Shown: positions 44,228 to 53,617, counted from the first letter of the stretch. The stretch: DNA of 64,000 nt from an uncultured Eubacteriaceae bacterium (GCA_947167715.1 CAMVJD010000006.1:35049-99048); one strand, 5' to 3'. The notes: a model not told the origin generated them from the letters alone. A program made the numbers and translations.

Positions 44228-45478
44228 TTACAACACAATGGTTATAGTCCTTGTTTCGCCGTCCCAGTCTACCTTTGCGCCAAGCGCCTTCGAAACAAAT
44301 CTTAAGGGTACCATTGTACGGTTTTCCTTTATTTCGGCAGGAACAAGCAGCTTGTTTTCCTCGCCGTTTATAAGCGCCGTTTCCTCGCCTATAACAAGCT
44401 TTATTTCCGTACCGTCCTTCCTTGCGGCAACGGTCTTTGCATCGCCGTCCCAATCAACCTCTGCGCCAAGGCCCTCAAATATAGCGCGCATAGGTACGCG
44501 GGTCGTGCCGTTTTCGATATAAGGCTCGCTGTCAAAGCTCATCCTTTCGCCGTTAAGAAATACGACTATCTCATCCGGAGACTTTGTAACAGGCGCCTTT
44601 GGCTCTGTTTGTGTCACACCTTCCGCCGATGCATCGGAAGAAATATTTACCGCAATTGTCATTTTGCCGTCTTTTTCGGCTGCAGCAACTCTTTCGTCAG
44701 CCTTTTCAAAGTCTATTTTATCGTAAATATCAAAAATATTTGTGCTTACGGCAATATCCGTAATGACCGACTTGTCTTTTTCAAGTCTGCCAATATTAAG
44801 ACCATCATAATAAGGGTTAAAATGGTATCTCATTTCGCCGTTTTCTTCATCGGGTATAAAAAATTCAAAGGTGTCTTCAAGGCCGACAGCCTTAAACTGC
44901 TCCGCCTCTTCCCTGCCAAAGTCGGCAGAGCTGCCGCCGGTCTCAATATCAAGCACGGTCTTAAGCGCCGTACCGTCGTAATCGAAAGCCTTTATCTGTA
45001 CATATGCGCCGTCGGCATAGCTGTTTATCTCGCCGGTATACTGCATAAAGATACGTTCCTTGCCGTCGATATTTTTTACAAACACACAGCCGCCGCCCTT
45101 TTCACCCCAAAGGAAGTTTGTCACCTTGTCGGATGTTGCCGCAAGCTCCGTCTTGCCGTCCTTTTCTTCGTACATTTGCACATAAAAAGCATTGCCTTCA
45201 TCTGCGTTTTCCGCATATACGGTCAGAAGCTCGTCTGCACCGTCTCCGTCAAAATCACCTGTCTTGCCGCTTATAACGCCCGATTTAAACTCAAATACCG
45301 CAGGCTCCGCATGGGTATATTCCTTATCGGCAGCATCAACATACTTTGCCGTCAAGCCCGAAAGCTCTGTTTTTTCCATATCAGAATATATCTTTGCAAA
45401 CGCATCGGAAGCAAAGGCCGTGTTTGCGCACGCAAGCGCAGCAATTGCAGTTATTATGGCAGCTATTTTTCTTTTCAT
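44228..45478 (-). CDS. Secreted protein with copper-amine-oxidase-N (stalk) domain
   Basis: This 416-aa protein has signal peptide KRKIAAIITAIAALACANTAFA. The central part (residues about 30-270) is beta-rich with VG-rich DFDGDGADELLTVY, an FG-GAP/VCBS-like Ca-binding segment. The C terminus has two copies of the Cu_amine_oxidN1-type stalk domain: VFLNGERMSFDSEPYIENGT with TRVPMRAIFEGLGAEVDWDG, and VPAEIKENRTMVPLRFVSKA with LGAKVDWDGETRTITI. Such domains form cell-envelope attachment modules in Firmicutes. It lies 118 bases upstream of the peptide gene in the same direction. It may be an envelope partner of the giant protein. Confidence 0.85.
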   Translation of the reverse strand: MKRKIAAIITAIAALACANTAFASDAFAKIYSDMEKTELSGLTAKYVDAADKEYTHAEPAVFEFKSGVISGKTGDFDGDGADELLTVYAENADEGNAFYVQMYEEKDGKTELAATSDKVTNFLWGEKGGGCVFVKNIDGKERIFMQYTGEINSYADGAYVQIKAFDYDGTALKTVLDIETGGSSADFGREEAEQFKAVGLEDTFEFFIPDEENGEMRYHFNPYYDGLNIGRLEKDKSVITDIAVSTNIFDIYDKIDFEKADERVAAAEKDGKMTIAVNISSDASAEGVTQTEPKAPVTKSPDEIVVFLNGERMSFDSEPYIENGTTRVPMRAIFEGLGAEVDWDGDAKTVAARKDGTEIKLVIGEETALINGEENKLLVPAEIKENRTMVPLRFVSKALGAKVDWDGETRTITIVL

Positions 45479-45546
45479 TTTTTCTCTTCCTTTCCATATA
45501 GATATAATAACAAAAATTCCACCAAATATTTAGATTTTCTGTTAAT

Positions 45547-45575
45547 ATTTTATCGCATTTTTCATATAAATGCAA
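45547..45575 (-). promoter_or_regulatory. Promoter of the stalk-domain protein gene
   Basis: On the minus strand TTGCAT (45570-45575) and TAAAAT (45547-45552) are separated by 17 bases, 68 bases before the start codon at 45478. AAAGGAAGAG is the ribosome binding site. Confidence 0.55.
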
Positions 45576-45693
45576 GCCATTTGCAAAAAAAGTTTACTTC
45601 CGGGCTGCCTTTTTATTTTTTTGAAATTTACTGCGGTATGCTTTTTATTAATGCCGCTTTATACAAAAATAGGGAAAGTAAAAATATTTTTAA

Positions 45694-45722
45694 TTGTAAT
45701 TGTATAAAAATTGTTGTATAAT
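45694..45722 (+). promoter_or_regulatory. Promoter of the ABC-F gene
   Basis: TTGTAA (45694-45699) and TATAAT (45717-45722) are spaced 17 bases and lie about 65 bases before the ABC-F start. Confidence 0.6.
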
Positions 45723-45788
45723 GGTTATGCAGCTATCAAATCTCTGTTTTCCGCTTAAAACGGGATGATAATAAAAAAGGTAAAAAAA

Positions 45789-47684
45789 ATGATAATAGGT
45801 TTAAAAGATATACAAAAGGCCTTCGGCGTTGAGGAGGTCTTAAAAAATGTGACCTTTACCCTGGAGGAAAAGGAAAAAGCCGCACTTATAGGTGTAAACG
45901 GTGCAGGCAAATCAACTTTATTTAAAATAATAACGGGCGAGATGTCGGCGGATTCGGGCGAGATATTTCTGCCCAAAACAGCAAAGGTAGGCTATTTTTC
46001 GCAGTCGCTTGAAATCGACAGCGAAAAAAGCATATATGACGAGCTTTTGACGGTCTTTGACGAGGTCATCGCAATAGAGGACAAAATGCGTGCGCTGGAG
46101 CAGCAGATGTCATCGCTTTCGGGCGAAGCGCTTGAAAAAAATATGCAGGACTACTCCGCACTTTCGCACGAGCTGGAGCAGAGAAACGGCTATGAGTATC
46201 AAAGCCGTATACGCGGCGTTATAAAGGGTCTGGGCTTTGACGACAGCGAGTTTTACAAGCCAATACATACGCTTTCGGGCGGGCAAAAGACCCGCGTTGC
46301 ACTTGGCCGCTTGCTGCTTTCCGCGCCCGACCTGCTTTTGCTTGACGAGCCCACCAACCACCTTGATATAGAAAGCATCGGGTGGCTCGAGGACTATTTA
46401 AACGGCTATCCCAACAGCCTTATAATAATCTCTCACGACCGTTATTTCTTAAACCGCGTCACAAAAAAGACGATAGAGATAGAAAACGGCAAATCAAGCG
46501 TATATTTCGGCAACTACAGCTTTTACGTCACCCAAAAGGAGACCGAAAGAGAGATCCGGCGCAGGCATTTTATAAACCAACAGCGCGAGATAAAGCACCA
46601 GCAGCAGGTAATTGAAAAGCTGCGCTCGTTTAACCGCGAAAAATCCATAAAGCGCGCGGAAAGCCGCGAAAAACAGCTTGAAAAAATAGAAATAGTCGAG
46701 GCGCCCGAAAATCTGCCCGATAAGATACGCCTTGCCTTTACCCCCGAGCGCGAGAGCGGAAACGATGTGCTTACCGTAAAGGGGCTTGAAAAGGGCTTTG
46801 ACGGCAGACGGCTTTTTAAAAACGTAAGCTTTGAGATAAAAAAGGGCGAAAGAATTGCTCTTATCGGCGCAAACGGCATAGGCAAGACCACGCTTTTTAA
46901 AATAATCATGCAAAGGCTTGCCCCCGATGCGGGCAGCAGCGTTCTGGGCGCAAATGTCTTTATAGGCTACTACGACCAGGAGCAGGAGGACCTTTCGCTT
47001 GACAAAACCATTTTTGACGAGGTGTCGGACACTCACCCCACCCTGTCTGATCTTGCGATAAGAAATGCGCTTGCCGCCTTTGTGTTTACGGGCGATGACG
47101 TATTCAAGACCATAGCCTCGTTAAGCGGCGGCGAAAAGGGACGTGTCGCACTTGCAAAGATAATGCTCGGCAAGGCAAATTTTCTTATCCTTGACGAGCC
47201 CACAAACCACCTTGACCTCAACAGCAAGGAGATACTGGAAAACGCACTTGTAAACTATCCCGGCACGGTGCTGTACATATCGCACGACCGATATTTTATA
47301 AACCGCACCGCCACCCGCGTGCTGGAGCTTACCCCCGACGGCGTAAACAGCTATCTTGGCAATTATGATTTTTATTTGGAAACAAAGGCGAATATTCCCG
47401 TTTATGCCGAAGAGCAGCAGCCTGCTACGCAAACGCAGAGCAATTTAGACTGGAAACGCCAAAAAGAGGAGCAGGCCGCAAAACGCAAGCTTGAAAATCA
47501 GATAAACAAAATCGAAGAAAAAATTGCCGAGACCGAGGAGGCTATATCCGAATGTGACGCACTTCTTGAAAAGGAAGAGGTTTTCAGCAGCGCCGCAAAA
47601 TCCGCCGAGGTATTTAATAAAAAAACAAAGCTTGAGGAAGAGCTTTCAACGCTTTACGAAAAGTGGGAAGAATTGCAGTTATAA
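45789..47684 (+). CDS. ABC-F family ATPase (YdiF-type ribosome-associated)
   Basis: This is a 631-aa duplicated ATPase without membrane segments. The first cassette has ALIGVNGAGKSTLFKIITG, LSGGQKTRVALGRLL and LLLLDEPTNHLDIES. The second has ALIGANGIGKTTLFKIIM, LSGGEKGRVALAKIM and LILDEPTNHLDLNS. The interdomain linker at about residues 240-320 is Arg/Gln-rich (RRRHFINQQREIKHQQQVIE), as in the P-site-tRNA-interaction motif of ABC-F proteins. A coiled-coil C-terminal tail follows (NQINKIEEKIAETEEAISE). It acts on the ribosome E/P site. The start is the ATG at 45789, because AAAAAGG lies 8 bases before it. Both ATP sites are intact. Confidence 0.92.
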   Translation: MIIGLKDIQKAFGVEEVLKNVTFTLEEKEKAALIGVNGAGKSTLFKIITGEMSADSGEIFLPKTAKVGYFSQSLEIDSEKSIYDELLTVFDEVIAIEDKMRALEQQMSSLSGEALEKNMQDYSALSHELEQRNGYEYQSRIRGVIKGLGFDDSEFYKPIHTLSGGQKTRVALGRLLLSAPDLLLLDEPTNHLDIESIGWLEDYLNGYPNSLIIISHDRYFLNRVTKKTIEIENGKSSVYFGNYSFYVTQKETEREIRRRHFINQQREIKHQQQVIEKLRSFNREKSIKRAESREKQLEKIEIVEAPENLPDKIRLAFTPERESGNDVLTVKGLEKGFDGRRLFKNVSFEIKKGERIALIGANGIGKTTLFKIIMQRLAPDAGSSVLGANVFIGYYDQEQEDLSLDKTIFDEVSDTHPTLSDLAIRNALAAFVFTGDDVFKTIASLSGGEKGRVALAKIMLGKANFLILDEPTNHLDLNSKEILENALVNYPGTVLYISHDRYFINRTATRVLELTPDGVNSYLGNYDFYLETKANIPVYAEEQQPATQTQSNLDWKRQKEEQAAKRKLENQINKIEEKIAETEEAISECDALLEKEEVFSSAAKSAEVFNKKTKLEEELSTLYEKWEELQL

Positions 47685-47700
47685 TAAAAAAATAAAAATA

Positions 47701-47728
47701 TGGCGCAGAAACAATAACTTCTGCGCCA
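47701..47728 (-). terminator. Bidirectional terminator between ABC-F and zinc-ribbon genes
   Basis: TGGCGCAGAA (47701-47710) pairs with TTCTGCGCCA (47719-47728). On the minus strand ATATTTTTATTTTTTTA follows, a strong terminator for the zinc-ribbon gene. The plus side has a weaker AATATTTG. Confidence 0.8.
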
Positions 47729-47740
47729 TAATATTTGTCC

Positions 47741-48202
47741 TTAATTATTCAGCGTTCTGCCGCAGCTAAGGCAGGTACTGTCATCGTCAGCCACCTTTGC
47801 GCCGCAGGCAGGACATATCTTTTCCGTAACTATCGTCTCTTCAACGTATTTTGCGCCGCACTTCGGGCAAAAATCAGCAAGAGCGCCTATCTCTTCGCCG
47901 CAGGCCTTACAAATTTTGGTACCCTTTATAGCCGTAATGCTTTTTTCAAGCTCCGCTATTCTGGCAAGCTTACGCTTTATAGCCTGTACCTGCTCGTCAA
48001 AGCGTCCGTTTTCTATATCCTTTTGCTCCTGATAAATAGCCTCACCTATCGTCTGATATGCTAATTTTATAGCATCATTTTCATTTTTTATTTGAGAATT
48101 GAGCGAAGATATCTCTGCCATATCCTTTGCCTTTTGTACAGCCTCTGCGCCCTTTTCCGACACCTTATCCGTAAATAATTTAAATTTTTCCTTAAAATCC
48201 AT
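47741..48202 (-). CDS. Zinc-ribbon protein with coiled-coil domain
   Basis: This 153-aa protein has an N-terminal coiled coil (LFTDKVSEKGAEAVQKAKDM, later RKLARIAELEKSITA). Its C terminus has two four-Cys zinc ribbons: ICKACGEEIGALADFCPKCG and ICPACGAKVADDDSTCLSCG. It has no signal peptide or membrane segment. This architecture (phage-shock- or spore-like coiled coil plus tandem zinc ribbons) is common in Firmicutes; the function is not defined. AAAGGAG precedes the ATG. It ends against a shared terminator and lies 23 bases downstream of the KduD-like gene. Confidence 0.8.
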   Translation of the reverse strand: MDFKEKFKLFTDKVSEKGAEAVQKAKDMAEISSLNSQIKNENDAIKLAYQTIGEAIYQEQKDIENGRFDEQVQAIKRKLARIAELEKSITAIKGTKICKACGEEIGALADFCPKCGAKYVEETIVTEKICPACGAKVADDDSTCLSCGRTLNN

Positions 48203-48225
48203 AATAATTTCTCCTTTACTTTTTA

Positions 48226-48987
48226 TTATCTTGCCAGCCAGCCGCCGTCAACCGCAACGGTAAAGCCGTTTACATAGTCCGAAGCCTTCGAGCAAAGGAA
48301 TACCGCGGCTCCTGCCATATCCTGCGGCGTGCCCCAACGTCCCGCCGGTATACGTTCAAGTATTTGTCCCGCACGGGTCTCGTCGTCGCGCAAGCCCGTG
48401 GTATTGTTTGTTGCCATGTAGCCCGGCGCTATTGCATTTACATTAATACCCTTTGCAGCCCATTCGTTTGCAAGGGCGCGCGTAAGGCCCAGAACAGCCG
48501 ATTTGCTTGCTGTATAAGCAGGCACCCTTATGCCGCCCTGATAGCTTAACATAGAGCAAATATTAACTATTTTTCCGCCCTCGCCCTGCTTTTCAAACTG
48601 CCGTGCAAAGGTCTGCGACAAAATAAAAACCATATTAAGGTTTAAATTGATGACCCTGTTCCAATCCTCTTCGGTTACGTTTATTGCATCCTCACGCAGG
48701 ATCATGCCGGCATTGTTGACCAAAATATCCGCCCTGCCGTAATATTCCAGCACCTTATCAAGTATAAGCGGTGCATTTGCCGTATCCGAAAGATCGGCTA
48801 TTATCTCGTTGAATATGCCGCCGTCCTTTTCTATAAGCGCCGCCGTTTCCGCACAGCTTCGGCGTGCCACACCTGCGACCTTCGCACCCGCCTGCGCCAG
48901 CGCCACGCACATTCCCCGGCCAAGCCCCGTGTTTGCACCCGTAACAACAGCGACCTTGCCCTTTAAGCTAAAATCATCCAATATCAT
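48226..48987 (-). CDS. kduD: KduD-like 2-deoxy-D-gluconate / 5-keto-4-deoxyuronate dehydrogenase
   Basis: This 253-aa SDR carries AVVTGANTGLGRGMCVALAQ (Rossmann TGxxxGLG), [14 protein letters not shown], and catalytic residues in ICSMLSYQGGIRVPAYTASK (Ser, Tyr-x-x-x-Lys). INVNAIAPGYMATNNTTGLR and IPAGRWGTPQDMAG are especially typical of KduD (2-dehydro-3-deoxy-D-gluconate 5-dehydrogenase). That enzyme converts 2,5-diketo-3-deoxygluconate to 2-keto-3-deoxygluconate in uronate use. The neighbouring genes give no uronate pathway context, since kduI and kdgK are absent, so the assignment rests on sequence only. A general SDR oxidoreductase is the alternative. Confidence 0.85.
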   Translation of the reverse strand: MILDDFSLKGKVAVVTGANTGLGRGMCVALAQAGAKVAGVARRSCAETAALIEKDGGIFNEIIADLSDTANAPLILDKVLEYYGRADILVNNAGMILREDAINVTEEDWNRVINLNLNMVFILSQTFARQFEKQGEGGKIVNICSMLSYQGGIRVPAYTASKSAVLGLTRALANEWAAKGINVNAIAPGYMATNNTTGLRDDETRAGQILERIPAGRWGTPQDMAGAAVFLCSKASDYVNGFTVAVDGGWLAR

Positions 48988-49160
48988 AAAAAAATCGCCC
49001 CTTTCGACCTATATATACCAAGTATAACATAAAAAGGGACAATTGTCATTAATTATTTTAGTAAGAATATTTCTTGCAATACATCTTTTATAGTGCAAAA
49101 AAAATAAATTATACTGTAAACGGTATTATAACAAACGAAACGCATAAAATAACATTGTTA

Positions 49161-49230
49161 GTCAAAAACGCAAATGTTTTTCGGCGTCAGCGTATATCCG
49201 CTGTAAGCCGAAATTATTTGCGTTTTTGAC
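49161..49230. repeat. 70-base interrupted palindrome
   Basis: GTCAAAAACGCAAAT (49161-49175) pairs perfectly with ATTTGCGTTTTTGAC (49216-49230). Inside it, TCGGC/GCCGA (49181-49185, 49207-49211) and CAGCG/CGCTG (49188-49192, 49199-49203) continue the stem. No T run follows on either strand, so it is unlike a terminator. It may be a small palindromic mobile repeat or a structured RNA between spoVS and kduD. Confidence 0.6.
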
Positions 49231-49260
49231 AAAATAGAATAAACGTATCGTAGGTGTATT

Positions 49261-49521
49261 TTATCTTTTTTCAACACAAAATTTAATGCTTGTTTTTACC
49301 TCTCCGTCCACATCAAGCTGCGAAAAAGCAGGTATACAAATAAGCTCTATACCGTTTGGCGCAACATATCCCCGTGCGACAGCCACGCTTTTAACAGCCT
49401 GATTTACCGCACCCGCACCTATAGTTTGAAGCTCTACGCCCCGGTCTGCCCTTACAATGGCAGCAATAGCTCCCGCAACCGATTTTGGCTGTGACGATGA
49501 CGAAACCTTTAATACTTCCAT
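49261..49521 (-). CDS. spoVS: Stage V sporulation protein S
   Basis: This 86-aa protein matches SpoVS closely in order and length: MEVLKVSSSSQPKSVAGAIA, then VELQTIGAGAVNQAVKSVAV, then ELICIPAFSQLDVDGEV-KTSIKF. SpoVS is a small Alba-like protein required for spore coat assembly and engulfment in Bacillus; relatives exist in most spore formers. GGAGATATTGCT precedes the ATG. Its presence supports a spore-forming host, though homologues also occur in some non-sporulating bacteria. It stands alone, next to the palindromic repeat and downstream of the large membrane protein gene. Confidence 0.95.
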   Translation of the reverse strand: MEVLKVSSSSQPKSVAGAIAAIVRADRGVELQTIGAGAVNQAVKSVAVARGYVAPNGIELICIPAFSQLDVDGEVKTSIKFCVEKR

Positions 49522-49594
49522 AGCAATATCTCCTTAAAAAAGTTTTTACAAAAAAAAGTTTTTACGAAAATATTTTTGCCAAAGTATCATTTTT

Positions 49595-52510
49595 TTATTC
49601 GCCATTTATCTCTCTTAGCTTTAAAAAAGTAATATTTTCCAAAGTAACATTCGCTTTGCCGCCGTCCTTGGCTTGCTCCAGCACGCTCACACTTATTTGC
49701 CCGTGTTTGTTGAGCAGCCAATCCGGATCTGCGCCAAGCGGCAGCAACAGCCTTCCTTTGCCAAGCCTGCAAGTCATTTCATGCTCTTTTTCATCGCTTC
49801 CCGTCCATTTTACGGATAAAAACTTATCATCGTTATAGAACTTTGCCGCAAAATGCTTTGCAAAAGGCACTTCATGCGGATCTATATCTATCGATGCCGT
49901 TACATCGTTATCGTTGCCTTTAAGTATTTTGTATGAAACATTATTTTTTTCGGGCAGAGCCTCAACATATAAAAAGTCCGCATCATCGCCGTACACTTCT
50001 TTTTCAAAAACAATATCCGCACCGTTTTCAGATGCCGCCATGTCAAATGCCGTTTCGTATTTTGTAAAGATATCGGCAAGCGCACCCATGGAATCGCCCA
50101 TAGCCGAAGCCATATTTTCCACAAGTGCGGTATGCGTATCATGCTGTTTGCCCGTCAGATACATGCGTGCCGACTCCTCTGCGGAAATATTATCCTTATT
50201 TGGGACAAAAACGCCTATATCCTTTGACCAGACATACTTACCCGAGGTAAGCATATAATTATAAAAATAATAATTGTTTATCGGCGAAAATTCATCCCCG
50301 ACATATGCGTTTTGCTTTTCAATAAGCTCCACGGTTTCTTTGGTAACGTCATAGCCGTTTATTGTGCCGCTCTCCATAGCAGCCGCAGTTTTAAAGTTGT
50401 TTATATAATAATGCATAAATGACGGATATATCATTGTATATACACCGTTTTTATCATATTTTTCGGTCTTTTTCCTGTACTTTTCCAGCTCGGCATAAAT
50501 ATCCTCATCTATAAAGCAGCCGTCAAGCACAGTACCGTCATTTATATATACTCCCCTTCCAATAGTTTTAAGTCCGTCAAGCTTTACAAGCGCATTTGGC
50601 AGGCCAAGCTCGTTGGCATCCACATCATAAAATATGTGCGTACCCACGCACGGCAGTATAACAGCCGCTGCGCATACCGCATATACGGCACGCCCCTTAA
50701 AATGCTTTATTGCGGCTATTGCCATTATTATCGCCGACGTAAATATAATACCGTCGTTTCGCGCAAAGATATTATTGATATTAAGCTTAACAAAGGTAAA
50801 ATTAAAGCATACGGCCGGAATTATCGCCGCAGGCAGCACGGAAAACAAAGCCACGGGAGCTTTGGCATTCAGCCGTCTGTTGCCGGACTCCAATTTGCCC
50901 GCCCTTGCCGCAATTATTATAGCCGCCCAAACCACCGCCGCAGGGACGGTAAAGGTAAGTATGTCAAAAATGCTCATTTTTAAGCCGATCAAATTTTTTA
51001 AATATGGCATAAAGGTGTCCGTTATGCTCTGTGCAAACCTGGTATAGCCGTCGGAATATATTGTCTGTTTCGCCATATTTTTAATATGCTTTAACGAACC
51101 CAACAGCATTTTGCCGCTTAAAACCGCAGGCAGTATGCAAACGGCCCAGCCGATATAAAACCCGGGCTTTTTTGCATAACGTAATAATTTTCCGCTTTTC
51201 ACCATACCGTAAATAAGGTACAGTCCCAACGGCATAAAACCAATGCAGTACGCCGCACCTATCGAGGGATAGTAAAGCCCGTAAAAAAGACTTGTCAAAA
51301 ACCACACCTTAAGCCATAAGTTTTCTTTTTTTATAAGCCCGGGAAGAGTGAGCAGCAGCACAAACGGAAGCAAAAACACATACCTGTTGTATTCGTTAAC
51401 AATAAACACCGTCGAGAACACAAAACAGTAAAAAGCGTTGGTATGCTTTTTTAAAAGATATACAATGCCAAATATAACGCAAAGATAAAAAAGCGACTCA
51501 CTCAAGCCAAAATACATCATCCTGCCGCCGCCGAAAAACTTAAAAAAAGCCCCCTGCACCACAGAAAAAAGCCCCGACACGGGCATATAGCTGCCGTAAG
51601 GCACCTCGCCCCTTTCAAACACCCGAAAATACCCTATTATATTCTCGTAAGGATGTCTTCTATCCAATGAACAAACTATACCCATATCATAAAATGAATT
51701 AAACGCCATTACGGATACACAGGTACCGAATGTCAGTATTTCTTTTTTGACCTTTTTAAAATATGCATATAAATTGTATATATTTTCTGCAATAAAGCCG
51801 ACCATAATACAGGCTATTAAAAAAAACACCCTTTTCGGCGTACTGCGGGCAATTGTTTGGCCGTTATAAAAATATCCGTTATACAGGTACACAAAAAATA
51901 CCAATGGTATAAAAAGCTGTGTCAAAACCGATGCTGCCTCCAAAAGTGCCTTTCGGTTTTTAAACAAAAACAATACCGCAAATACCGAGCCTATACAAAG
52001 TACGGTTATTTTTATATCAAGCGGTTTTGTACAGCCAAAGTACATAAACGCCCTGTATATGCCAAAAACGGCATAAAGCGCGGTAAAGCAAAAAACAAAG
52101 GCCTGCTTTGATGCACTTTTGTCAAAGGCAAATGTTATTATGCCGCACAGCAAAAGCAAAACCGCGATAAGCAAAAAATTTTCATTTTGTTTCCAAAGCA
52201 GCAAGCTTGCAAGCATTGTGCTTAAAATGACCGCAGCAAAAAGTTTTCCGTCATCCGTTTCATTTTTTGCGGCATTTTTGTTTGTATTTTTTAAACAAAA
52301 CATAAAGCTTGCTGCGCTGCCCAATAAAGTAAGCAGCTTAATAAGCAGCATCTCGGCGTTTTTATTTATTCCGTAGGCACCGACCGGCGCTATTATATAA
52401 TCCTTAAAAACAGGCGCCAATGTGCAGGCATTTATCATAAACAATATAGTAAACAGCGACATTGCCATAAACAATGCCGCAAAAAAAATATATACATTGC
52501 TCTTACGCAT
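49595..52510 (-). CDS. Large polytopic membrane protein, GT-C-like topology
   Basis: This 971-aa protein has about twelve to fourteen membrane helices over residues 1 to about 650. The first is SNVYIFFAALFMAMSLFTIL; later ones include KENLWLKVWFLTSLFYGLYY and ALFSVLPAAIIPAVCFNFTF. An extracytoplasmic C-terminal part follows (about 650-971), beta-rich and charged, including KEVYGDDADFLYVEAL and LLLPLGADPDWLLNKHGQIS. Motifs NEYNRYVFLLPFVLL and RHPYENIIGYFRVFERGEVP lie in loops. The layout recalls GT-C glycosyltransferases and mannosyltransferases that use lipid-linked donors, but no conserved DxD or DD motif is evident, so this is a tentative call. Its ATG shares a base with the rnc stop (TAATG), so the two are translationally coupled. 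Confidence 0.65.
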   Translation of the reverse strand: MRKSNVYIFFAALFMAMSLFTILFMINACTLAPVFKDYIIAPVGAYGINKNAEMLLIKLLTLLGSAASFMFCLKNTNKNAAKNETDDGKLFAAVILSTMLASLLLWKQNENFLLIAVLLLLCGIITFAFDKSASKQAFVFCFTALYAVFGIYRAFMYFGCTKPLDIKITVLCIGSVFAVLFLFKNRKALLEAASVLTQLFIPLVFFVYLYNGYFYNGQTIARSTPKRVFFLIACIMVGFIAENIYNLYAYFKKVKKEILTFGTCVSVMAFNSFYDMGIVCSLDRRHPYENIIGYFRVFERGEVPYGSYMPVSGLFSVVQGAFFKFFGGGRMMYFGLSESLFYLCVIFGIVYLLKKHTNAFYCFVFSTVFIVNEYNRYVFLLPFVLLLTLPGLIKKENLWLKVWFLTSLFYGLYYPSIGAAYCIGFMPLGLYLIYGMVKSGKLLRYAKKPGFYIGWAVCILPAVLSGKMLLGSLKHIKNMAKQTIYSDGYTRFAQSITDTFMPYLKNLIGLKMSIFDILTFTVPAAVVWAAIIIAARAGKLESGNRRLNAKAPVALFSVLPAAIIPAVCFNFTFVKLNINNIFARNDGIIFTSAIIMAIAAIKHFKGRAVYAVCAAAVILPCVGTHIFYDVDANELGLPNALVKLDGLKTIGRGVYINDGTVLDGCFIDEDIYAELEKYRKKTEKYDKNGVYTMIYPSFMHYYINNFKTAAAMESGTINGYDVTKETVELIEKQNAYVGDEFSPINNYYFYNYMLTSGKYVWSKDIGVFVPNKDNISAEESARMYLTGKQHDTHTALVENMASAMGDSMGALADIFTKYETAFDMAASENGADIVFEKEVYGDDADFLYVEALPEKNNVSYKILKGNDNDVTASIDIDPHEVPFAKHFAAKFYNDDKFLSVKWTGSDEKEHEMTCRLGKGRLLLPLGADPDWLLNKHGQISVSVLEQAKDGGKANVTLENITFLKLREINGE

Positions 52511-53196
52511 TAAATTTGATCCCCCAGTTTTATCAGCGCCTGCTGTGCCGCTGCCTGCTCTGCCTCTTTTTTGCTGGCGCCGCTGCCTATACCCAATACC
52601 TTGCCGTTATGGCTTACGCTTGCGCTGAATACCTTATTATGCGCGGGACCCTTTTCATCAATTATCTTATATTCAAGCGGTATTTTGCTTGTGCGCTGTA
52701 TCCTTTCCTGCAAGTTGGTCTTGCTATCCAGGCTTTTAAACTCATTACGCATTATTTTTATTTCATTTTCAAGCTGCTCCAGTACAAATTTTGCAGCGTT
52801 TTCTATGCCGCCATCCATATAAATAGCGCCTATTACCGCCTCAAACGCATCGGCAAGTATAGACACCCTGTCGCGGCCGCCCGTCATTTCCTCGCCCTTG
52901 CCAAGGCGCAGATAGCTGCCCAGATCTATAGCTCTCGCCTTTTTGGACAGCATAGCCTCACAAACCACGCTTGCACGCAGCTTTGTAAGCTCACCCTCGG
53001 GTATCTCGGGGAAATGCTTAAATACATAGCTGCCCACTATAAAGCCCAGTACGGCATCGCCCAAAAATTCAAGCCTTTCATTATAGGCAAAGCCGGAAAG
53101 CCTGTTTTCGTTTGCATAGGAGCTGTGGGTAAGCGCAGTTGTTATATATCCTCGGTCTTTAAAGCAATAGCCTATCGTTTTTTCAAGTTTATCCAT
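52510..53196 (-). CDS. rnc: Ribonuclease III
   Basis: This 228-aa endoribonuclease cuts double-stranded RNA, including rRNA precursors. The catalytic signature is NERLEFLGDAVLGFIVG (ERLEFLGD with metal-binding Glu/Asp), followed by LADAFEAVIGAIYMDGG with the second Asp and Glu. The C-terminal dsRNA-binding domain covers about residues 155-228: TNLQERIQRTSKIPLEYKII, then GIGSGASKKEAEQAAAQQAL. The length is usual. GAGAGGA precedes the ATG. It forms a cluster with acpP and plsX, an arrangement common in Firmicutes and enteric bacteria (plsX, fab genes, acpP, rnc). Confidence 0.96.
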   Translation of the reverse strand: MDKLEKTIGYCFKDRGYITTALTHSSYANENRLSGFAYNERLEFLGDAVLGFIVGSYVFKHFPEIPEGELTKLRASVVCEAMLSKKARAIDLGSYLRLGKGEEMTGGRDRVSILADAFEAVIGAIYMDGGIENAAKFVLEQLENEIKIMRNEFKSLDSKTNLQERIQRTSKIPLEYKIIDEKGPAHNKVFSASVSHNGKVLGIGSGASKKEAEQAAAQQALIKLGDQI

Positions 53197-53280
53197 TATG
53201 TCCTCTCTTTCTTAATAAAACGAGGCTAATACAAAAAAACATTTTTTTGGACCACCCTCGAATCATTACATAAAAAATCA

Positions 53281-53304
53281 GCCGCCACACAAATGTATGG
53301 CGGC
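53281..53304 (-). terminator. Terminator after acpP
   Basis: GCCGCCA (53281-53287) and TGGCGGC (53298-53304) form a stem that, read on the minus strand, is followed by TGATTTTTTA. It ends the acpP transcript, though read-through to rnc remains possible. Confidence 0.75.
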
Positions 53305-53380
53305 CTTTGATTTGGTTAAAGATATCTCTAAAAATTGCTTTGCGGCAGAACGCACGGAAATTTTCAGATGCGTCCTTAAA

Positions 53381-53617
53381 TTATTTGTTTGCCAAAGCGT
53401 TCTTGATGTAGTTTACAGCATCGCCTACAGTCTTGATATTTTCTGTATCTTCGCTTGCAAATTCCATATCATATTCTTCCTCAAGCTCGGAAATGATCTG
53501 GAAAAGATCAAGTGAATCAGCGCCTAGATCATCAATGAAGGAAGACTCCATAGTGATCTCATCCTCTGAAATACTCATCTGACCTGCAATGATCTCTTTT
53601 ACCTTTTCAAATTCCAT
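53381..53617 (-). CDS. acpP: Acyl carrier protein
   Basis: This 78-aa ACP is very acidic and has the phosphopantetheine site in [20 protein letters not shown] (DSLDLF with the modified Ser). [20 protein letters not shown] is the usual N-terminal helix. The rest ([20 protein letters not shown] and [13 protein letters not shown]) matches fatty-acid-synthesis ACP. AAGGAGGATATAAAAAAA precedes the ATG, a strong ribosome binding site for an abundant protein. It lies 167 bases after plsX, with an AT-rich spacer. Confidence 0.97.
   Translation of the reverse strand: MEFEKVKEIIAGQMSISEDEITMESSFIDDLGADSLDLFQIISELEEEYDMEFASEDTENIKTVGDAVNYIKNALANK

Noticed and set aside
50634..51047. Plus-strand open frame of 137 codons inside the large membrane-protein gene
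   Set aside because: Antisense shadow over membrane helices; no ribosome binding site or motif.
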